Shown here piece after piece: positions 27,246 through 37,378 of a DNA stretch of 64,000 bases; the first letter of the stretch is position 1; every line of letters starts with the position of its first letter. The notes below the pieces were generated by a model. It searched no databases and was not told the DNA's origin. It worked only from the letters and a program-made list of their open reading frames with translations. This stretch comes from Streptococcus equinus (lineage in GTDB: Bacteria > Bacillota > Bacilli > Lactobacillales > Streptococcaceae). Position numbers and translations under genes: made by a program. The stretch spans positions 166,863 through 230,862 of the forward strand of contig NZ_FNJK01000003.1 of assembly GCF_900104225.1 (NCBI RefSeq), written 5' to 3'.

Positions 27246-28190
27246 ATGAAAAAAAGACGTAAGCGTATAGATTATGGGAAATGGGGATATATTTTCATCC
27301 TTCCCTTCTTCCTAATTTTCTTCATTTTCTCTTTTATACCTTTGGTAGATACCATTCGGTATAGTTTCTTTGAATATTATCGTTCAGGGATGACAGAAAT
27401 TGGCCCTAACTTTGTTGGGTTAAAAAATTACGTGAGCTTACTGCATTCAGATATGTTGAAATATGCGGCAAATACAATGATTATGTGGTTGATTGGTTTT
27501 ATTCCACAGATTGTCATTGCTTTGCTACTTGCTAACTGGTTTGTTGATGCACGACTAAAAATTCGTGGACGACAATTCTTTAAAGTTGTCATTTATTTGC
27601 CAAACTTGATCATGGCCTCAGCATTTGCCATGTTATTCTTCACACTCTTTTCAACAAATGGTCCTATCAATTCTATCTTGGAATCACTTGGTTGGATTAA
27701 AGAACCAATTGATTTTATGGGATCAGCTCTAGGAACTCGTTCATTGGTTGGTGTGATGAACTTCTTGATGTGGTTCGGTAATACAACAATCATGTTGATG
27801 GCAGCTATCATGGGGATTAGCCCAGATATCTTTGAAGCTGCTGAAATTGATGGTTGTAACAGTCGTCAACGTTTCTTCTATATCACTTTGCCAATGATTC
27901 GACCAATTTTAGCTTATACATTGATTACTTCAATTATCGGTGGTTTGCAAATGTTCGACGTTCCTCAAATCTTGACAAATGGACAAGGTTCACCAGACCG
28001 TACGTCAACTACTTTGATTATGTTCTTGAATAATCATTTGAAGAGCAAGAACTACGGTATGGCGGGTGCACTATCAGTTTACCTCTTTGTGGTTAGTGCT
28101 ATTCTTTGTTGGTTCGTTTACCGTATGACTAACAATGAAATTAAAATGACCAAACACCAATTGAAACACAAAGGTAGAAAGGCGAAATAA
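27246..28190 (+). CDS. Sugar ABC transporter permease (MalF-like)
   Basis: A 314-residue CUT1 permease with six transmembrane segments. The cytoplasmic EAA loop reads EAAEIDGCNSRQRFFYITLP, the site that docks the ATPase. The ATG at 27246 is chosen over an in-frame ATG at 27198 because TTTGGAGGAG lies 8 nt upstream and the protein then starts MKKRRKRIDYG before the first helix. It overlaps the next permease by 1 nt. Works with the binding protein at 25702 to import oligosaccharides. Confidence 0.88.
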   Translation: MKKRRKRIDYGKWGYIFILPFFLIFFIFSFIPLVDTIRYSFFEYYRSGMTEIGPNFVGLKNYVSLLHSDMLKYAANTMIMWLIGFIPQIVIALLLANWFVDARLKIRGRQFFKVVIYLPNLIMASAFAMLFFTLFSTNGPINSILESLGWIKEPIDFMGSALGTRSLVGVMNFLMWFGNTTIMLMAAIMGISPDIFEAAEIDGCNSRQRFFYITLPMIRPILAYTLITSIIGGLQMFDVPQILTNGQGSPDRTSTTLIMFLNNHLKSKNYGMAGALSVYLFVVSAILCWFVYRMTNNEIKMTKHQLKHKGRKAK

Positions 28191-29035
28191 TGTCAACAAA
28201 AGCAAAAAACAGATTACGTGTTATTGTGGCACATTTTGTATTAATTACCTTATCATTCATGTGCCTATTCTTCTTTTATATCTTGATTATCAATGCGACA
28301 CACTCACATGCTGAGTTGCAAAAAGGCTTTTCAGCACTACCAGGTGCTTCATTATTTGATAATCTGAGTAAGGTAGCTAATGATGGTAGCTTCCCAATGT
28401 TTCATGGGATTTTGAATAGCTTGATTATTTCAGGTTTGACAGCTGCTATCTGTACTTACTTCTCAGCATTAACTGCTTATGGTTTATATGTTTATGATTT
28501 TAAATTGAAGAAAGTTGCCTTTACTTTCATTTTGGCGATTTTGGTTATGCCAACACAAGTTACTTCAATGGGTTTCTTGCGTTTAATCACTAACATGGGA
28601 ATGTACGATAGTTGGCTTCCATTGATTATTCCATCAGTAGCTTCACCAGCGGTCTTCTATTTCATGTATAGCTACTTGGAATCATCATTACCAATTTCAT
28701 TGGTAGAAGCTGCACGTATTGATGGTTCAAATGAATTTAGAACATTTAACACGATTGTCCTTCCAATTATGAAACCGGCTATTGCGGTTCAAGCAATCTT
28801 TACCTTTGTTGGTTCTTGGAATAACTACTTCATTCCAGCCTTGGTTATTCAAACAAAGAGCAAGATGACCGTACCAATTTTGATTGCAACATTACGTGGT
28901 GCAGACTATATGAACTTTGATATGGGTAAAATCTACACTATGATTTTAGTTGCTATCGTCCCAATTATTATTGTTTATCTTTTCCTTTCAAAATACATCA
29001 TTGCAGGTGTTACACTCGGTGGTGTTAAGGAATAA
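28190..29035 (+). CDS. Sugar ABC transporter permease (MalG-like)
   Basis: A 281-residue CUT1 permease, six transmembrane segments, with the EAA loop EAARIDGSNEFRTFNTIVLP. The ATG overlaps the stop of the first permease (TAATG), so the two are made together. The C-terminus ends in VTLGGVKE, the usual MalG-family tail. Partner of the preceding permease and lipoprotein. Confidence 0.88.
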   Translation: MSTKAKNRLRVIVAHFVLITLSFMCLFFFYILIINATHSHAELQKGFSALPGASLFDNLSKVANDGSFPMFHGILNSLIISGLTAAICTYFSALTAYGLYVYDFKLKKVAFTFILAILVMPTQVTSMGFLRLITNMGMYDSWLPLIIPSVASPAVFYFMYSYLESSLPISLVEAARIDGSNEFRTFNTIVLPIMKPAIAVQAIFTFVGSWNNYFIPALVIQTKSKMTVPILIATLRGADYMNFDMGKIYTMILVAIVPIIIVYLFLSKYIIAGVTLGGVKE

Positions 29036-29060
29036 TTTATAAGAGAAAAAAGGAGATTTC

Positions 29061-30386
29061 ATGTCTAAGAAAGATGTAGTAAAGTACATTTGCTACGCAA
29101 CTGCTTTGTGCAGTTTAAATGTTGGAGTTAATTTTGTATCAGCTGATGAGGTAAATAATGTTGCATCAACAGATAATGCAGCACTTGTGACAAATGCTCA
29201 AACGACTAATACAGAAGAAAATGTCAGTGAAGCAGGCAATCAAGCTATTGCCCAAGTCCCTAATCAAACCTCAGAATCAAATGCAGTTTCTTCTGATGAA
29301 GCAGGTGACACTAATCAAACAGTACTAGCTTCTAATGAACAAGCGCAGACTAATGTTCAATCAACTGACAATCAAGAGCAAACTGATTCTCAGTTAACTG
29401 CTACAGAAAATACTGATTCAGATTCTGAAGATACAACAGAAGCACCTGAACAAGTTCTTCACACAGGTGATTATCGTGTAGATTTTGATAACTATGACGA
29501 TACTACAATGGAACGTTCTGACTGGTTCAATGGTGATCCATTTGATTGTCGCTGGGTTCCAGATAATACGGTTGTTAAAGATGGCACATTGACATTGACA
29601 ATTGACCGTAACAACACACGTGCTTACAGTTATAATGCTGCTGAATGGCGTACGCGTGAATTCTTTGGTTATGGTATGTATTCTGTTCGTATGCAACCAA
29701 TTAGTAATCCAGGCGTTGTATCATCATTCTTTACTTACACTGGTCCAAGTGACAACAATCCTTGGGATGAAATCGATATTGAATTTCTCGGAAAAGACAC
29801 AACAAAAGTTCAATTCAACTACTACACTAGCGGTGTGGGTGGGCATGAATACCTTTATGATTTAGGATTTGATGCTTCACAAGCCTATCACGTTTATGGT
29901 TTTGATTGGCAAGCTGATCACATCACTTGGTATGTTGATGGTGTTGCGGTTTACACAGCGACTGAAAATCTCCCAGTTACACCAGGTAAAATCATGATGA
30001 ATGCTTGGCCAGGAATTGGTGTTGATGATTGGTTAGCACCATATGATGGTCAAACACCACTTGTTGCTTATTATGATTGGATTTCTTACAACGGCAATAA
30101 AGTAGAAGTTGAAAATCCAGCGGTTGAGGCATATCAAAAAGCAAAAGCTGCGGCAGCTGATTTGGCAGCTTCAACAGCCTCTGCAACATCAACAATTTCA
30201 TCAACACAAGTAACAACAAATCAAGCAGCAGTCACACAATCTGTATCAACAGCTAGTCTTGCTAAAAATTCATTCCTAGCTTTGCCAGAAACTGGTCAAC
30301 GTCCAAGCAAATTGTTGACAATTTCTGGTGTCTTGGTAGCCTTCCTTGGCTTCTTAGCACTTCCTTTTAAAAAAGGTAAATTATAA
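29061..30386 (+). CDS. Cell-wall-anchored lichenase (GH16, LPXTG)
   Basis: A 441-residue surface enzyme. After a signal peptide (about 28 residues) comes a Ser/Thr/Asn/Gln-rich linker (to about residue 130), then a GH16 lichenase domain (about 137-355) with [12 protein letters not shown] (Glu237 nucleophile, Asp239, Glu241), an Ala/Ser/Thr-rich stalk and a sortase signal: LPETG at 408-412, a hydrophobic stretch and the KKGKL tail. Sortase A would attach it to peptidoglycan, so beta-glucan is cut at the cell surface next to the importer. It follows the permease by 25 nt. ATG after AAAAGGAGA. Confidence 0.92.
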   Translation: MSKKDVVKYICYATALCSLNVGVNFVSADEVNNVASTDNAALVTNAQTTNTEENVSEAGNQAIAQVPNQTSESNAVSSDEAGDTNQTVLASNEQAQTNVQSTDNQEQTDSQLTATENTDSDSEDTTEAPEQVLHTGDYRVDFDNYDDTTMERSDWFNGDPFDCRWVPDNTVVKDGTLTLTIDRNNTRAYSYNAAEWRTREFFGYGMYSVRMQPISNPGVVSSFFTYTGPSDNNPWDEIDIEFLGKDTTKVQFNYYTSGVGGHEYLYDLGFDASQAYHVYGFDWQADHITWYVDGVAVYTATENLPVTPGKIMMNAWPGIGVDDWLAPYDGQTPLVAYYDWISYNGNKVEVENPAVEAYQKAKAAAADLAASTASATSTISSTQVTTNQAAVTQSVSTASLAKNSFLALPETGQRPSKLLTISGVLVAFLGFLALPFKKGKL

Positions 30387-30398
30387 TATCAAGAAAGT

Positions 30399-31061
30399 AT
30401 GAGTGTTAAAAACATGAAGATAAATCAAGAAGCACATTTTAAGACAACTTTTGAAACTTATGATGCGTCTTATATGGAATTACGAACAGGTGCAAATGGT
30501 GATATGTTTGATTGCATTTGGCAACCTGATAATGTTAATTTTGAAGGTGATGGTCTTAGTTTAAAGATTGATCGTGATGCTGCTGGTTATACTGGTGGTG
30601 AATGGCGAACAAGAGAATATTTCCATTATGGTTTTTATCAAGTTCGTATGAAAGCTATTAAGAACACTGGTGTGGTGACATCGTTTTTCACCTACACAGG
30701 TCCAACTGATGGTACAAAATGGGATGAAATTGACATTGAATTTCTTGGCAAAGATACAACAAAAGTTCAATTTAACTATTTTACTGATGGTGTTGGTAAT
30801 CATGAATATCTTTATGATTTAGGATTTGATGCTTCAGAAGAATGGCACACTTATGGTTTTGAATGGCGTGAAGACCATATTACTTGGTATGTTGATGGAA
30901 AAGCGGTTCATACAGTGACTGAAAATCTTCCAAGTACGCCTGGAAAAATCATGATGAACGTTTGGCCAGGAGTTGGTGTTGATGATTGGCTAGATCATTA
31001 TGATGGAAAGACACCTTTGTACGGTTACTATGATTGGATTAGCTATGATAAAGAATCTTAA
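30399..31061 (+). CDS. Lichenase-type GH16 enzyme without signal peptide
   Basis: A 220-residue GH16 protein closely related to the two exported lichenases, with [12 protein letters not shown] intact (Glu110, Asp112, Glu114) and [11 protein letters not shown] near the end. The N-terminus [20 protein letters not shown] is polar with no signal peptide or anchor, so it should stay in the cytoplasm, where it could trim imported glucan oligosaccharides before phosphorolysis. It begins 12 nt after the wall-anchored gene in the same operon. The weak AAGAAAG site is the only start signal. Loss of a signal by deletion is an alternative, but no remnant of one is present upstream. Confidence 0.82.
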   Translation: MSVKNMKINQEAHFKTTFETYDASYMELRTGANGDMFDCIWQPDNVNFEGDGLSLKIDRDAAGYTGGEWRTREYFHYGFYQVRMKAIKNTGVVTSFFTYTGPTDGTKWDEIDIEFLGKDTTKVQFNYFTDGVGNHEYLYDLGFDASEEWHTYGFEWREDHITWYVDGKAVHTVTENLPSTPGKIMMNVWPGVGVDDWLDHYDGKTPLYGYYDWISYDKES

Positions 31062-31108
31062 AGAAGCTAATATTCAAAACTGGTAATCTTCTTTGTAGGA
31101 ATAGAAAT

Positions 31109-31135
31109 AAAATCTCCATTGGAGATTTTATTTAT
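31109..31135 (+). terminator. Terminator of the sugar ABC-lichenase operon
   Basis: AAAATCTCC / GGAGATTTT stem, ATT loop, T-rich tail. Confidence 0.87.
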
Positions 31136-31175
31136 TTCATTGCACTTGATTTTTATCAAAAGTACAGAAATGTGG

Positions 31176-31206
31176 TAAAATGATAAGAAAATAGTAATCG
31201 TTTACA
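31176..31206 (+). promoter_or_regulatory. -10 and cre site of the AraC regulator gene
   Basis: TAAAAT (31176-31181), then AGTAATCGTTTACA (31193-31206), whose complement TGTAAACGATTACT matches the cre consensus at 13 of 14 positions. TTATCA at 31153-31158 can act as -35 with a 17-bp spacer. Predicts glucose repression of the glucan regulator. Confidence 0.65.
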
Positions 31207-31220
31207 AGAAGGAGATTGGG

Positions 31221-32015
31221 ATGAATTATAAGGATGAGTGGAGACTTTTAGCCATTAGTGATAATTTGGATGATGTGGAGCATCGTCCTTTGACGGAAGA
31301 GTTCTTATTTTATCAAGCAGTTGCAACAGGTGATGTTGAGGCAGTTCGTAAAAATTGTGAACAAGAGCGTTTTGTGTCAGAAGATGGTGTGGGAACTCTT
31401 TCACGTAATCCAATTACGAATTTGAAATATCATTTTGTCATTACAACTGCAATGATTACACGCATGTGTGGTCAAAATGGTATGGAATTGGAACAAGCGT
31501 TTAGACTTAGTGACTTTTATATTCAAAAACTTGATGATCTTCACACTGTTCAAGAAGTTCAAAATCTACATGATGAAATGGTTATTGATTACACTGAACG
31601 TATGCGACGTGAAATTCAAAAAGATGTCATTTCAAAACACGTATCAGATTGTAAAGATTATATTTATTGTCATGTTAAAGAACGTATTACAGTGGAACAA
31701 TTGGCAACTGAATTTGGTATCTCAGCAAGCTATCTTTCACGTTTATTTAAGAAAGAAGTCGGTGTTTCTGTTAGCACCTATGTGAAAAATAAGAAAATTG
31801 AAGTTGCAAAAGATTTGCTGAAATTTAGTGATTATTCAATGATTGAAATTGCCAATCATTTATCATTTTCATCTCAAAGTCACTTTATTCAACAATTTAA
31901 GGAAGTTGTCGGAATCACTCCTAAAAAATATCGTGACACACATCATAACGTCAAGTGGAATGAAAAAATTTGGTCAGAAGGTAGCAAAGCTAGTAAATCT
32001 TCTGAAGCCATGTAA
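31221..32015 (+). CDS. AraC family transcriptional regulator
   Basis: A 264-residue regulator with a YesN-like helical N-terminal region (about 1-150) and a C-terminal AraC double helix-turn-helix (about 155-245: ISASYLSRLFKKEVGVSVST and the second motif MIEIANHLSFSSQSHFIQQF, ending GITPKKYRD). It directly follows the beta-glucan operon and probably activates it and the divergent GH94 operon; targets are inferred from position. The ATG follows AAGAAGGAGA, and a cre site in its promoter ties it to CcpA. Confidence 0.86.
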   Translation: MNYKDEWRLLAISDNLDDVEHRPLTEEFLFYQAVATGDVEAVRKNCEQERFVSEDGVGTLSRNPITNLKYHFVITTAMITRMCGQNGMELEQAFRLSDFYIQKLDDLHTVQEVQNLHDEMVIDYTERMRREIQKDVISKHVSDCKDYIYCHVKERITVEQLATEFGISASYLSRLFKKEVGVSVSTYVKNKKIEVAKDLLKFSDYSMIEIANHLSFSSQSHFIQQFKEVVGITPKKYRDTHHNVKWNEKIWSEGSKASKSSEAM

Positions 32016-32031
32016 TAATTGATTGAATTAT

Positions 32032-32061
32032 AAAGCCTGAGAAATTGTCTCAGGCTTTTTT
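32032..32061 (+). terminator. Terminator after the AraC gene
   Basis: 11-bp AAAGCCTGAGA / TCTCAGGCTTT stem plus Ts. Confidence 0.92.
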
Positions 32062-32326
32062 GGTTTTTTCGCTTAACTTACAGCTTTGTAAGGACATTTG
32101 GAGAGATTAAGTATAAACTAGGAATAAAGAAAACTGCCACATTTTTGCCTTAAAATTTCATCAATTTACACGGACTTTTAGGGCTAAGCTTACTTATAAT
32201 GGTTTGGTATAAGTCCCTGTGAGAAATAGATTTAATCAGGCAATCTTAAAAAATAAAGAAAATTTCAAGGTTAATTCAATTTTGGCGTTTTATACTAGAT
32301 TTTGAGTAAAAGGGGAGGAGAGACAG
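32062..32326 (+). promoter_or_regulatory. Promoter region of dltRS-dltXABCD
   Basis: 265 bp with no ORF. Two -10-like hexamers are seen: TATAAT at 32195-32200 and TATACT at 32291-32296, the latter 30 nt before the TTG start. Neither has a strong -35. I see no repeat or hairpin worth naming. Confidence 0.4.
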
Positions 32327-33016
32327 TTGAGAATTTTAGTGGTCGAGGATGAGCAGGGAATTGCGGAAGCTATTCAAGCCATTCTTGAAAATCATCGTTA
32401 TGAAGTTGATTTGGTTTTTGATGGTGAGTCTGCACTAGATTATATTTTAACGGGACTTTATGATTTAATTCTTTTGGATATTATGTTGCCAAAACTTGAT
32501 GGTGTCAGTGTTTTGAAGCGCGTGCGCCAAATGGGAATGGAAGTTCCAATCATTTTTTTGACAGCCAAATCTCAATTAGAAGATCGAGTCTTGGGGCTTG
32601 ATTTAGGGGCTGATGATTACATGACAAAGCCATTTGAAGCAGAAGAGTTGTTAGCACGTATTCGATTACGAACACGCCAATCATCGATTACTCAGGTGAA
32701 TCATCTCAAGTTTGGAAATTTGATACTAAATCAGGATACTAGAGAGTTAACGGTAGCAGAACGTGATGTTAAGCTTTCTAATAAAGAGTTTCTTTTGATG
32801 GAAACTTTCATGCGTAATCCACAGAAAATCATTCCCAAAAACCAGTTAATTTTAAAGGTTTGGGGACCTTTGGATGAGTCAGATTATAATCAGCTGGAAG
32901 TCTTTATCTCCTTTTTACGTAAAAAACTTCGGTTTTTGGCAGCAAGTGCCGCTATTAAAACAACCAAAGGTGTTGGATATTCGCTAGAAGATGGAGAGAA
33001 AGAAGGCTCATCATGA
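32327..33016 (+). CDS. dltR: OmpR-family response regulator, DltR-like
   Basis: A 229-residue response regulator with receiver domain (Asp51 in LILLDIMLPKLDG, the phosphorylation site; Lys in FLTAKS) and a C-terminal winged helix. The TTG start follows GGGGAGGAG. It overlaps the kinase gene by 4 nt and precedes the dlt operon, the arrangement known from S. agalactiae, where DltRS adjusts D-alanylation of lipoteichoic acid. The name rests on that synteny. Confidence 0.85.
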   Translation: MRILVVEDEQGIAEAIQAILENHRYEVDLVFDGESALDYILTGLYDLILLDIMLPKLDGVSVLKRVRQMGMEVPIIFLTAKSQLEDRVLGLDLGADDYMTKPFEAEELLARIRLRTRQSSITQVNHLKFGNLILNQDTRELTVAERDVKLSNKEFLLMETFMRNPQKIIPKNQLILKVWGPLDESDYNQLEVFISFLRKKLRFLAASAAIKTTKGVGYSLEDGEKEGSS

Positions 33017-34167
33017 AGAATCTTCGGCTAAAATTTGTCTTGATTACCATGTCCATGTTAACGGCTATGGTTTTGATTTTATTGGTTATTAGCGACCGTT
33101 ACGATAGGTATTGGGATGAATATGATACTTATCGAATTGTTAAATTGGTGGCTAGCAATGGCTATGTTAAGGAGAATACTGATGAAGCTATCGCTTTTAC
33201 AACCATTGATGAGGATAATAAGATAAACGTTCAAGTTAACAATACTTTCTTAACTAATAAAGAGGTTAAAGAAGTTAGTCGGGACTTGTTGGATAGAGGT
33301 AAAAAGAGTTGGAAATGGCATGATTACATCTATTCTTTGAAAGAAACGAAAGATGGAACTTGGCAAGTTGTTTTTATTGATTTTTCGAGTTATTCAGCTT
33401 CCTATGCTCAGATTTTTCTTATCACTGTTTATGTCATTTTTGGGCTTCTTTTGCTCACGGGAGTTAGTATTTATTTGTCACGGTTTATTGTTCAGCCGGC
33501 TCAAGATGCCATTGATCGTGAGAAACGATTTGTTTCAGATGCAAGTCATGAATTGAAGACACCAATTGCTTCGATTCGTGCTAATGCTCAGGTTTTGCAA
33601 AGCCAAATTGAGCCGAATCGTTACTTGAATCATATTCTTTCTGAAACAAAACGAATGGAACATTTGATTCAAGAGCTTCTTGGCTTATCTAAACTTGATA
33701 AAGATGGCAGAGCTCATTTTGATAAAGTTAATCTTTCAAGCATTTGCCAAGAAATGATTCTGAGTTACGAAAGTTTAGCCTATGAAGAAGGTAAGTTAAT
33801 CGAAGATAATATCTCAGAAAATATCGAAGTTCTTGGAAAAGAATCTCAGTTGAAGCAATTGATTACCATCCTTTTGGATAATGCTATTAAGCATTCTTTG
33901 GACAAGGGAAAGATTAAGGTCGATTTGCTGCAAGAAAAGAAAACGGCTATTTTACGAGTGTCAAATCCTAGCCAAGTCTACCCAGATGATGTGTTAAATA
34001 ATCTTTTTGAACGTTTCTATCAGGCTGAAGATTCTCGTAACAGTAGTTCAAGTTTTGGTTTAGGATTAGCGATTGCCAAAGCAATTGTGGAAAAACATAA
34101 AGGTAGTATCAAAGTTTGGCAAGCTGACGGTAATTTAACGTTTGAGGTGCAACTACCAATTAAATAA
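33013..34167 (+). CDS. dltS: Sensor histidine kinase, DltS-like
   Basis: A 384-residue kinase with two transmembrane helices (about 8-26 and 130-155) flanking a 100-residue extracellular sensor, the DHp helix DASHELKTPIAS with His179, and the HATPase domain with N box LLDNAIKHS and G box SSFGLGLAIAKAIV. It should phosphorylate the co-encoded regulator. Cell-envelope charge or cationic peptide stress is the expected cue from the family. It ends 9 nt before dltX. Confidence 0.86.
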   Translation: MKNLRLKFVLITMSMLTAMVLILLVISDRYDRYWDEYDTYRIVKLVASNGYVKENTDEAIAFTTIDEDNKINVQVNNTFLTNKEVKEVSRDLLDRGKKSWKWHDYIYSLKETKDGTWQVVFIDFSSYSASYAQIFLITVYVIFGLLLLTGVSIYLSRFIVQPAQDAIDREKRFVSDASHELKTPIASIRANAQVLQSQIEPNRYLNHILSETKRMEHLIQELLGLSKLDKDGRAHFDKVNLSSICQEMILSYESLAYEEGKLIEDNISENIEVLGKESQLKQLITILLDNAIKHSLDKGKIKVDLLQEKKTAILRVSNPSQVYPDDVLNNLFERFYQAEDSRNSSSSFGLGLAIAKAIVEKHKGSIKVWQADGNLTFEVQLPIK

Positions 34168-34176
34168 GGAGTTTCA

Positions 34177-34299
34177 ATGAAAGATAGTACTCGATTTCTA
34201 TTAAAAACCTTGTTTTATTTTGTGATTTTTATGGTTTTAATTTATTTTTTCAGTTATCTTGGTCGTGGTCAAGGTAATTTCATCTACAATGAGTTTTAG
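34177..34299 (+). CDS. dltX: D-alanylation accessory peptide DltX
   Basis: A 40-residue single-span membrane peptide with the DltX signature at its C-terminus, GQGNFIYNEF, after a hydrophobic helix (LFYFVIFMVLIYFFSYL). DltX carries D-alanine onward from DltC/DltB at the outer face of the membrane. The ATG is preceded by AAGGAG 8 nt upstream. The gene is too short for routine ORF calling but its motif and place before dltA make it certain. Confidence 0.93.
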   Translation: MKDSTRFLLKTLFYFVIFMVLIYFFSYLGRGQGNFIYNEF

Positions 34300-34314
34300 A
34301 AAGGTAAACTGTTC

Positions 34315-35853
34315 ATGTTACACGATATGATTGAGAGAATTGAGCATTTTGCTCAAACGCAGGGCGATTTTCCAGTCTACAATGTCTTAGGAGAAGTTCA
34401 TACTTACCGTGACTTGAAGGAAAATTCAGATTCTCTAGCAGCTTATATTGATTTTTTGAAGCTAGAAGAAAAATCTCCTGTTCTTGTTTTTGGAGGACAA
34501 GAGTATGATATGTTAGCTACTTTTGTAGCGTTGACAAAATCTGGACATGCTTATATTCCAGTTGACCAACATTCAGCTCTTGAGCGTATTGAAGCTATTT
34601 TAGAAGTAGCTGAGCCAAGCTTGATTATTGCAGTAGGTGATTTTCCTTTGGAAATAACGAATATTCCAATGATTAAGCTTGACCAATTACAGACGATTTT
34701 CGCTCAAAAAACGGACTATCAATTGACTCACCCTGTCAAAGGTGATGATAATTATTACATCATCTTTACATCTGGGACAACTGGTAAACCAAAAGGGGTT
34801 CAAATTTCCCATGATAACCTTCTTAGCTTTACCAATTGGATGATTTCGGACAAAGAGTTTTCAGTACCAGAACGTCCACAAATGTTGGCACAACCACCAT
34901 ATTCGTTTGACTTGTCAGTCATGTATTGGGCACCAACTTTAGCACTTGGTGGGACACTCTTTGCTCTTCCGAAAGAATTAACAACTGACTTCAAGCGACT
35001 CTTTACAACCATTAATAAATTGCCGATTGAGGTTTGGACATCAACACCATCATTTGCTGATATGGCCATGTTGTCAACTGATTTTAATCAAGAAACATTG
35101 CCAAACTTGACGCATTTTTATTTCGACGGTGAAGAGTTGACGGTGAAAACAGCTCAAAAATTACGTAGCCGTTTCCCTAAAGCACGCATTGTTAATGCTT
35201 ATGGACCAACGGAAGCTACAGTTGCGCTTTCTGCGGTAGCTATCACAGATGAGATGTTGGAAACATGTAAACGTCTGCCGATTGGTTATACTAAGGCTGA
35301 TTCTCCAACCTTTGTCATTGATGAAAATGGCAAAGCTCTCCCGAATGGTGAACAAGGTGAAATTATCGTGTCTGGTCCAGCGGTCTCAAAAGGCTATCTC
35401 AATAACCCAGAACGTACTCAAGCTGCTTTCTTTGAATTTGAAGGATTACCTGCCTATCACACAGGTGACTTGGGAGTGATGACTGATGAGGGACTCTTAC
35501 TATACGGTGGACGTATGGATTTCCAAATCAAATTTAATGGTTACCGTATTGAGCTTGAAGAAGTTTCACAAAATCTTAATAAATCAGAATACATCAAGTC
35601 TGCTGTTGCTGTTCCACGCTACAACAAAGACCATAAGGTCCAAAATTTGTTGGCTTATGTGGTGTTGAAAGAAGGAGTTGCGGAGCAATTTGAACGTCAA
35701 TTGGATATCACTAAGACTATCAAAGAAGATTTGAAAGATATCATGATGGATTATATGATGCCTTCAAAATTCCTTTACCGTGAAAGCCTACCGTTGACAC
35801 CAAATGGCAAAATTGATATCAAGGGCTTGATGAACGAGGTAAATAGTCGATGA
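34315..35853 (+). CDS. dltA: D-alanine--D-alanyl carrier protein ligase
   Basis: A 512-residue adenylating enzyme that activates D-alanine with ATP and loads it on the DltC phosphopantetheine arm. The A3 motif [13 protein letters not shown] is near residue 151, [11 protein letters not shown] (A5) near 294 and the catalytic Lys of NGKIDIK near the C-terminus. It precedes dltB with a 4-nt overlap. The start ATG at 34315 is followed by another at 34324; either gives an intact protein. Confidence 0.96.
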   Translation: MLHDMIERIEHFAQTQGDFPVYNVLGEVHTYRDLKENSDSLAAYIDFLKLEEKSPVLVFGGQEYDMLATFVALTKSGHAYIPVDQHSALERIEAILEVAEPSLIIAVGDFPLEITNIPMIKLDQLQTIFAQKTDYQLTHPVKGDDNYYIIFTSGTTGKPKGVQISHDNLLSFTNWMISDKEFSVPERPQMLAQPPYSFDLSVMYWAPTLALGGTLFALPKELTTDFKRLFTTINKLPIEVWTSTPSFADMAMLSTDFNQETLPNLTHFYFDGEELTVKTAQKLRSRFPKARIVNAYGPTEATVALSAVAITDEMLETCKRLPIGYTKADSPTFVIDENGKALPNGEQGEIIVSGPAVSKGYLNNPERTQAAFFEFEGLPAYHTGDLGVMTDEGLLLYGGRMDFQIKFNGYRIELEEVSQNLNKSEYIKSAVAVPRYNKDHKVQNLLAYVVLKEGVAEQFERQLDITKTIKEDLKDIMMDYMMPSKFLYRESLPLTPNGKIDIKGLMNEVNSR

Positions 35854-37112
35854 TTGAGTTTCTCCATCAATTGCCGCATTTAGAAGCTTACGGAAATCCG
35901 CAATATTTTCTTTATCTGATTGTGGCAGTTTTACCTATCTTTATCGGACTTTTTTTCAAAAAAAGATTTCCTGTTTATGAAGCTTTGGTTAGCCTGGCTT
36001 TTATCATTTTAATGTTGACAGGGAAAAATCTTTATCAAATAACTTCTCTGTTAGCTTATGTTATCTGGCAAGTATTTCTTGTTTTTGTTTACAAAACTTA
36101 CCGAAAAAATCATAATAACAAATGGATTTTTTACCTTAGTGTTTTTCTAGCTATTTTACCTTTGGCTTGGACTAAGGTTACCCCATTAATGACTATCGAT
36201 AATCATCAATCGCTCTTTGGATTTTTAGGGATTTCCTATCTAACTTTCCGTGCGGTTGGGACGATTATGGAAATGCGTGATGGTGTCTTAAAAGAGTTTA
36301 GTTTATGGCAATTTTTGCGTTTTCTTCTCTTTATGCCAACTTTTTCAAGTGGTCCGATTGATCGTTTTAACCGCTTTGATGAAGACTATGAGAACATTCC
36401 TGAAAAAGATGAACTGCTTGATATGCTTGAAGAGAGTGTTCGTTATTTGATGCTTGGTTTTCTTTATAAGTTTATCTTGGCATACATCTTTGGAACGCTT
36501 ATTATGTCGCCGTTAAAAGAAGAAGCACTAGAAATGGGCGGTGTCTTTAACATCGCAACTTTGGGTGTGATGTACGCCTATGGTTTTGATTTGTTCTTTG
36601 ATTTTGCGGGATACAGCATGTTTGCGCTAGCTATTTCAAATCTTATGGGGATTAAAAGTCCAGTTAACTTTAATCAGCCATTTAAATCACGTGATTTGAA
36701 GGAATTTTGGAATCGTTGGCACATGAGCTTGTCATTTTGGTTCCGTGACTTTGTCTTTATGCGCTTGGTTAAAGTACTCGTTAAACACAAAGTCTTTAAA
36801 AACCGTAATGTGACCTCAAGTGTTGCTTATATTATTAACATGTTAATTATGGGATTCTGGCATGGTTTAACGTGGTATTATATTGCTTACGGTTTATTCC
36901 ATGGAGTTGGTCTGGTGATTAACGATGCTTGGGTTCGTAAGAAGAAAAAAATTAATCGTGAACGTAAAAAACAAGGCTTATCGCCATTACCTGATAATAA
37001 ATGGACACAAGGTCTTGGTATTTTCATCACATTTAACGTTGTGATGTTGTCGTTCTTACTATTTTCAGGGTTCTTGGATCAATTATGGTTCCCTCAACCA
37101 CCTGCAAAATAA
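35850..37112 (+). CDS. dltB: D-alanyl transfer protein DltB (MBOAT)
   Basis: A 420-residue polytopic MBOAT acyltransferase that passes D-alanine across the membrane toward lipoteichoic acid. The conserved [16 protein letters not shown] segment near residue 290 and the catalytic His in [14 protein letters not shown] near residue 335 are present. It is translationally coupled to dltA by an ATGA overlap. Confidence 0.95.
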   Translation: MIEFLHQLPHLEAYGNPQYFLYLIVAVLPIFIGLFFKKRFPVYEALVSLAFIILMLTGKNLYQITSLLAYVIWQVFLVFVYKTYRKNHNNKWIFYLSVFLAILPLAWTKVTPLMTIDNHQSLFGFLGISYLTFRAVGTIMEMRDGVLKEFSLWQFLRFLLFMPTFSSGPIDRFNRFDEDYENIPEKDELLDMLEESVRYLMLGFLYKFILAYIFGTLIMSPLKEEALEMGGVFNIATLGVMYAYGFDLFFDFAGYSMFALAISNLMGIKSPVNFNQPFKSRDLKEFWNRWHMSLSFWFRDFVFMRLVKVLVKHKVFKNRNVTSSVAYIINMLIMGFWHGLTWYYIAYGLFHGVGLVINDAWVRKKKKINRERKKQGLSPLPDNKWTQGLGIFITFNVVMLSFLLFSGFLDQLWFPQPPAK

Positions 37113-37138
37113 AAATTCAATATAAAGGAGTTTAGCAA

Positions 37139-37378
37139 ATGGATATTAAATCAGAAGTATTAGCAATTATTGATGATCTTTTTATGGAAGACGTTTCAGA
37201 CATGATGGATGAAGATTTGTTTGATGCAGGCGTCCTTGATAGTATGGGAACTGTCGAATTAATCGTTGAATTGGAAAGTCATTTTGATATTGAAATCCCA
37301 ATTTCAGAATTTGGACGTGATGATTGGAATACTGCTAATAAAATCATTGCTGGAATAGAGGAACTTCGCAATGCTTAA
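37139..37378 (+). CDS. dltC: D-alanyl carrier protein
   Basis: A 79-residue acidic acyl-carrier-type protein. Ser35 in [11 protein letters not shown] is the site of the 4'-phosphopantetheine arm that accepts D-alanine from DltA. The ATG follows AAAGGAG. Its end overlaps dltD by 8 nt. Confidence 0.96.
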   Translation: MDIKSEVLAIIDDLFMEDVSDMMDEDLFDAGVLDSMGTVELIVELESHFDIEIPISEFGRDDWNTANKIIAGIEELRNA

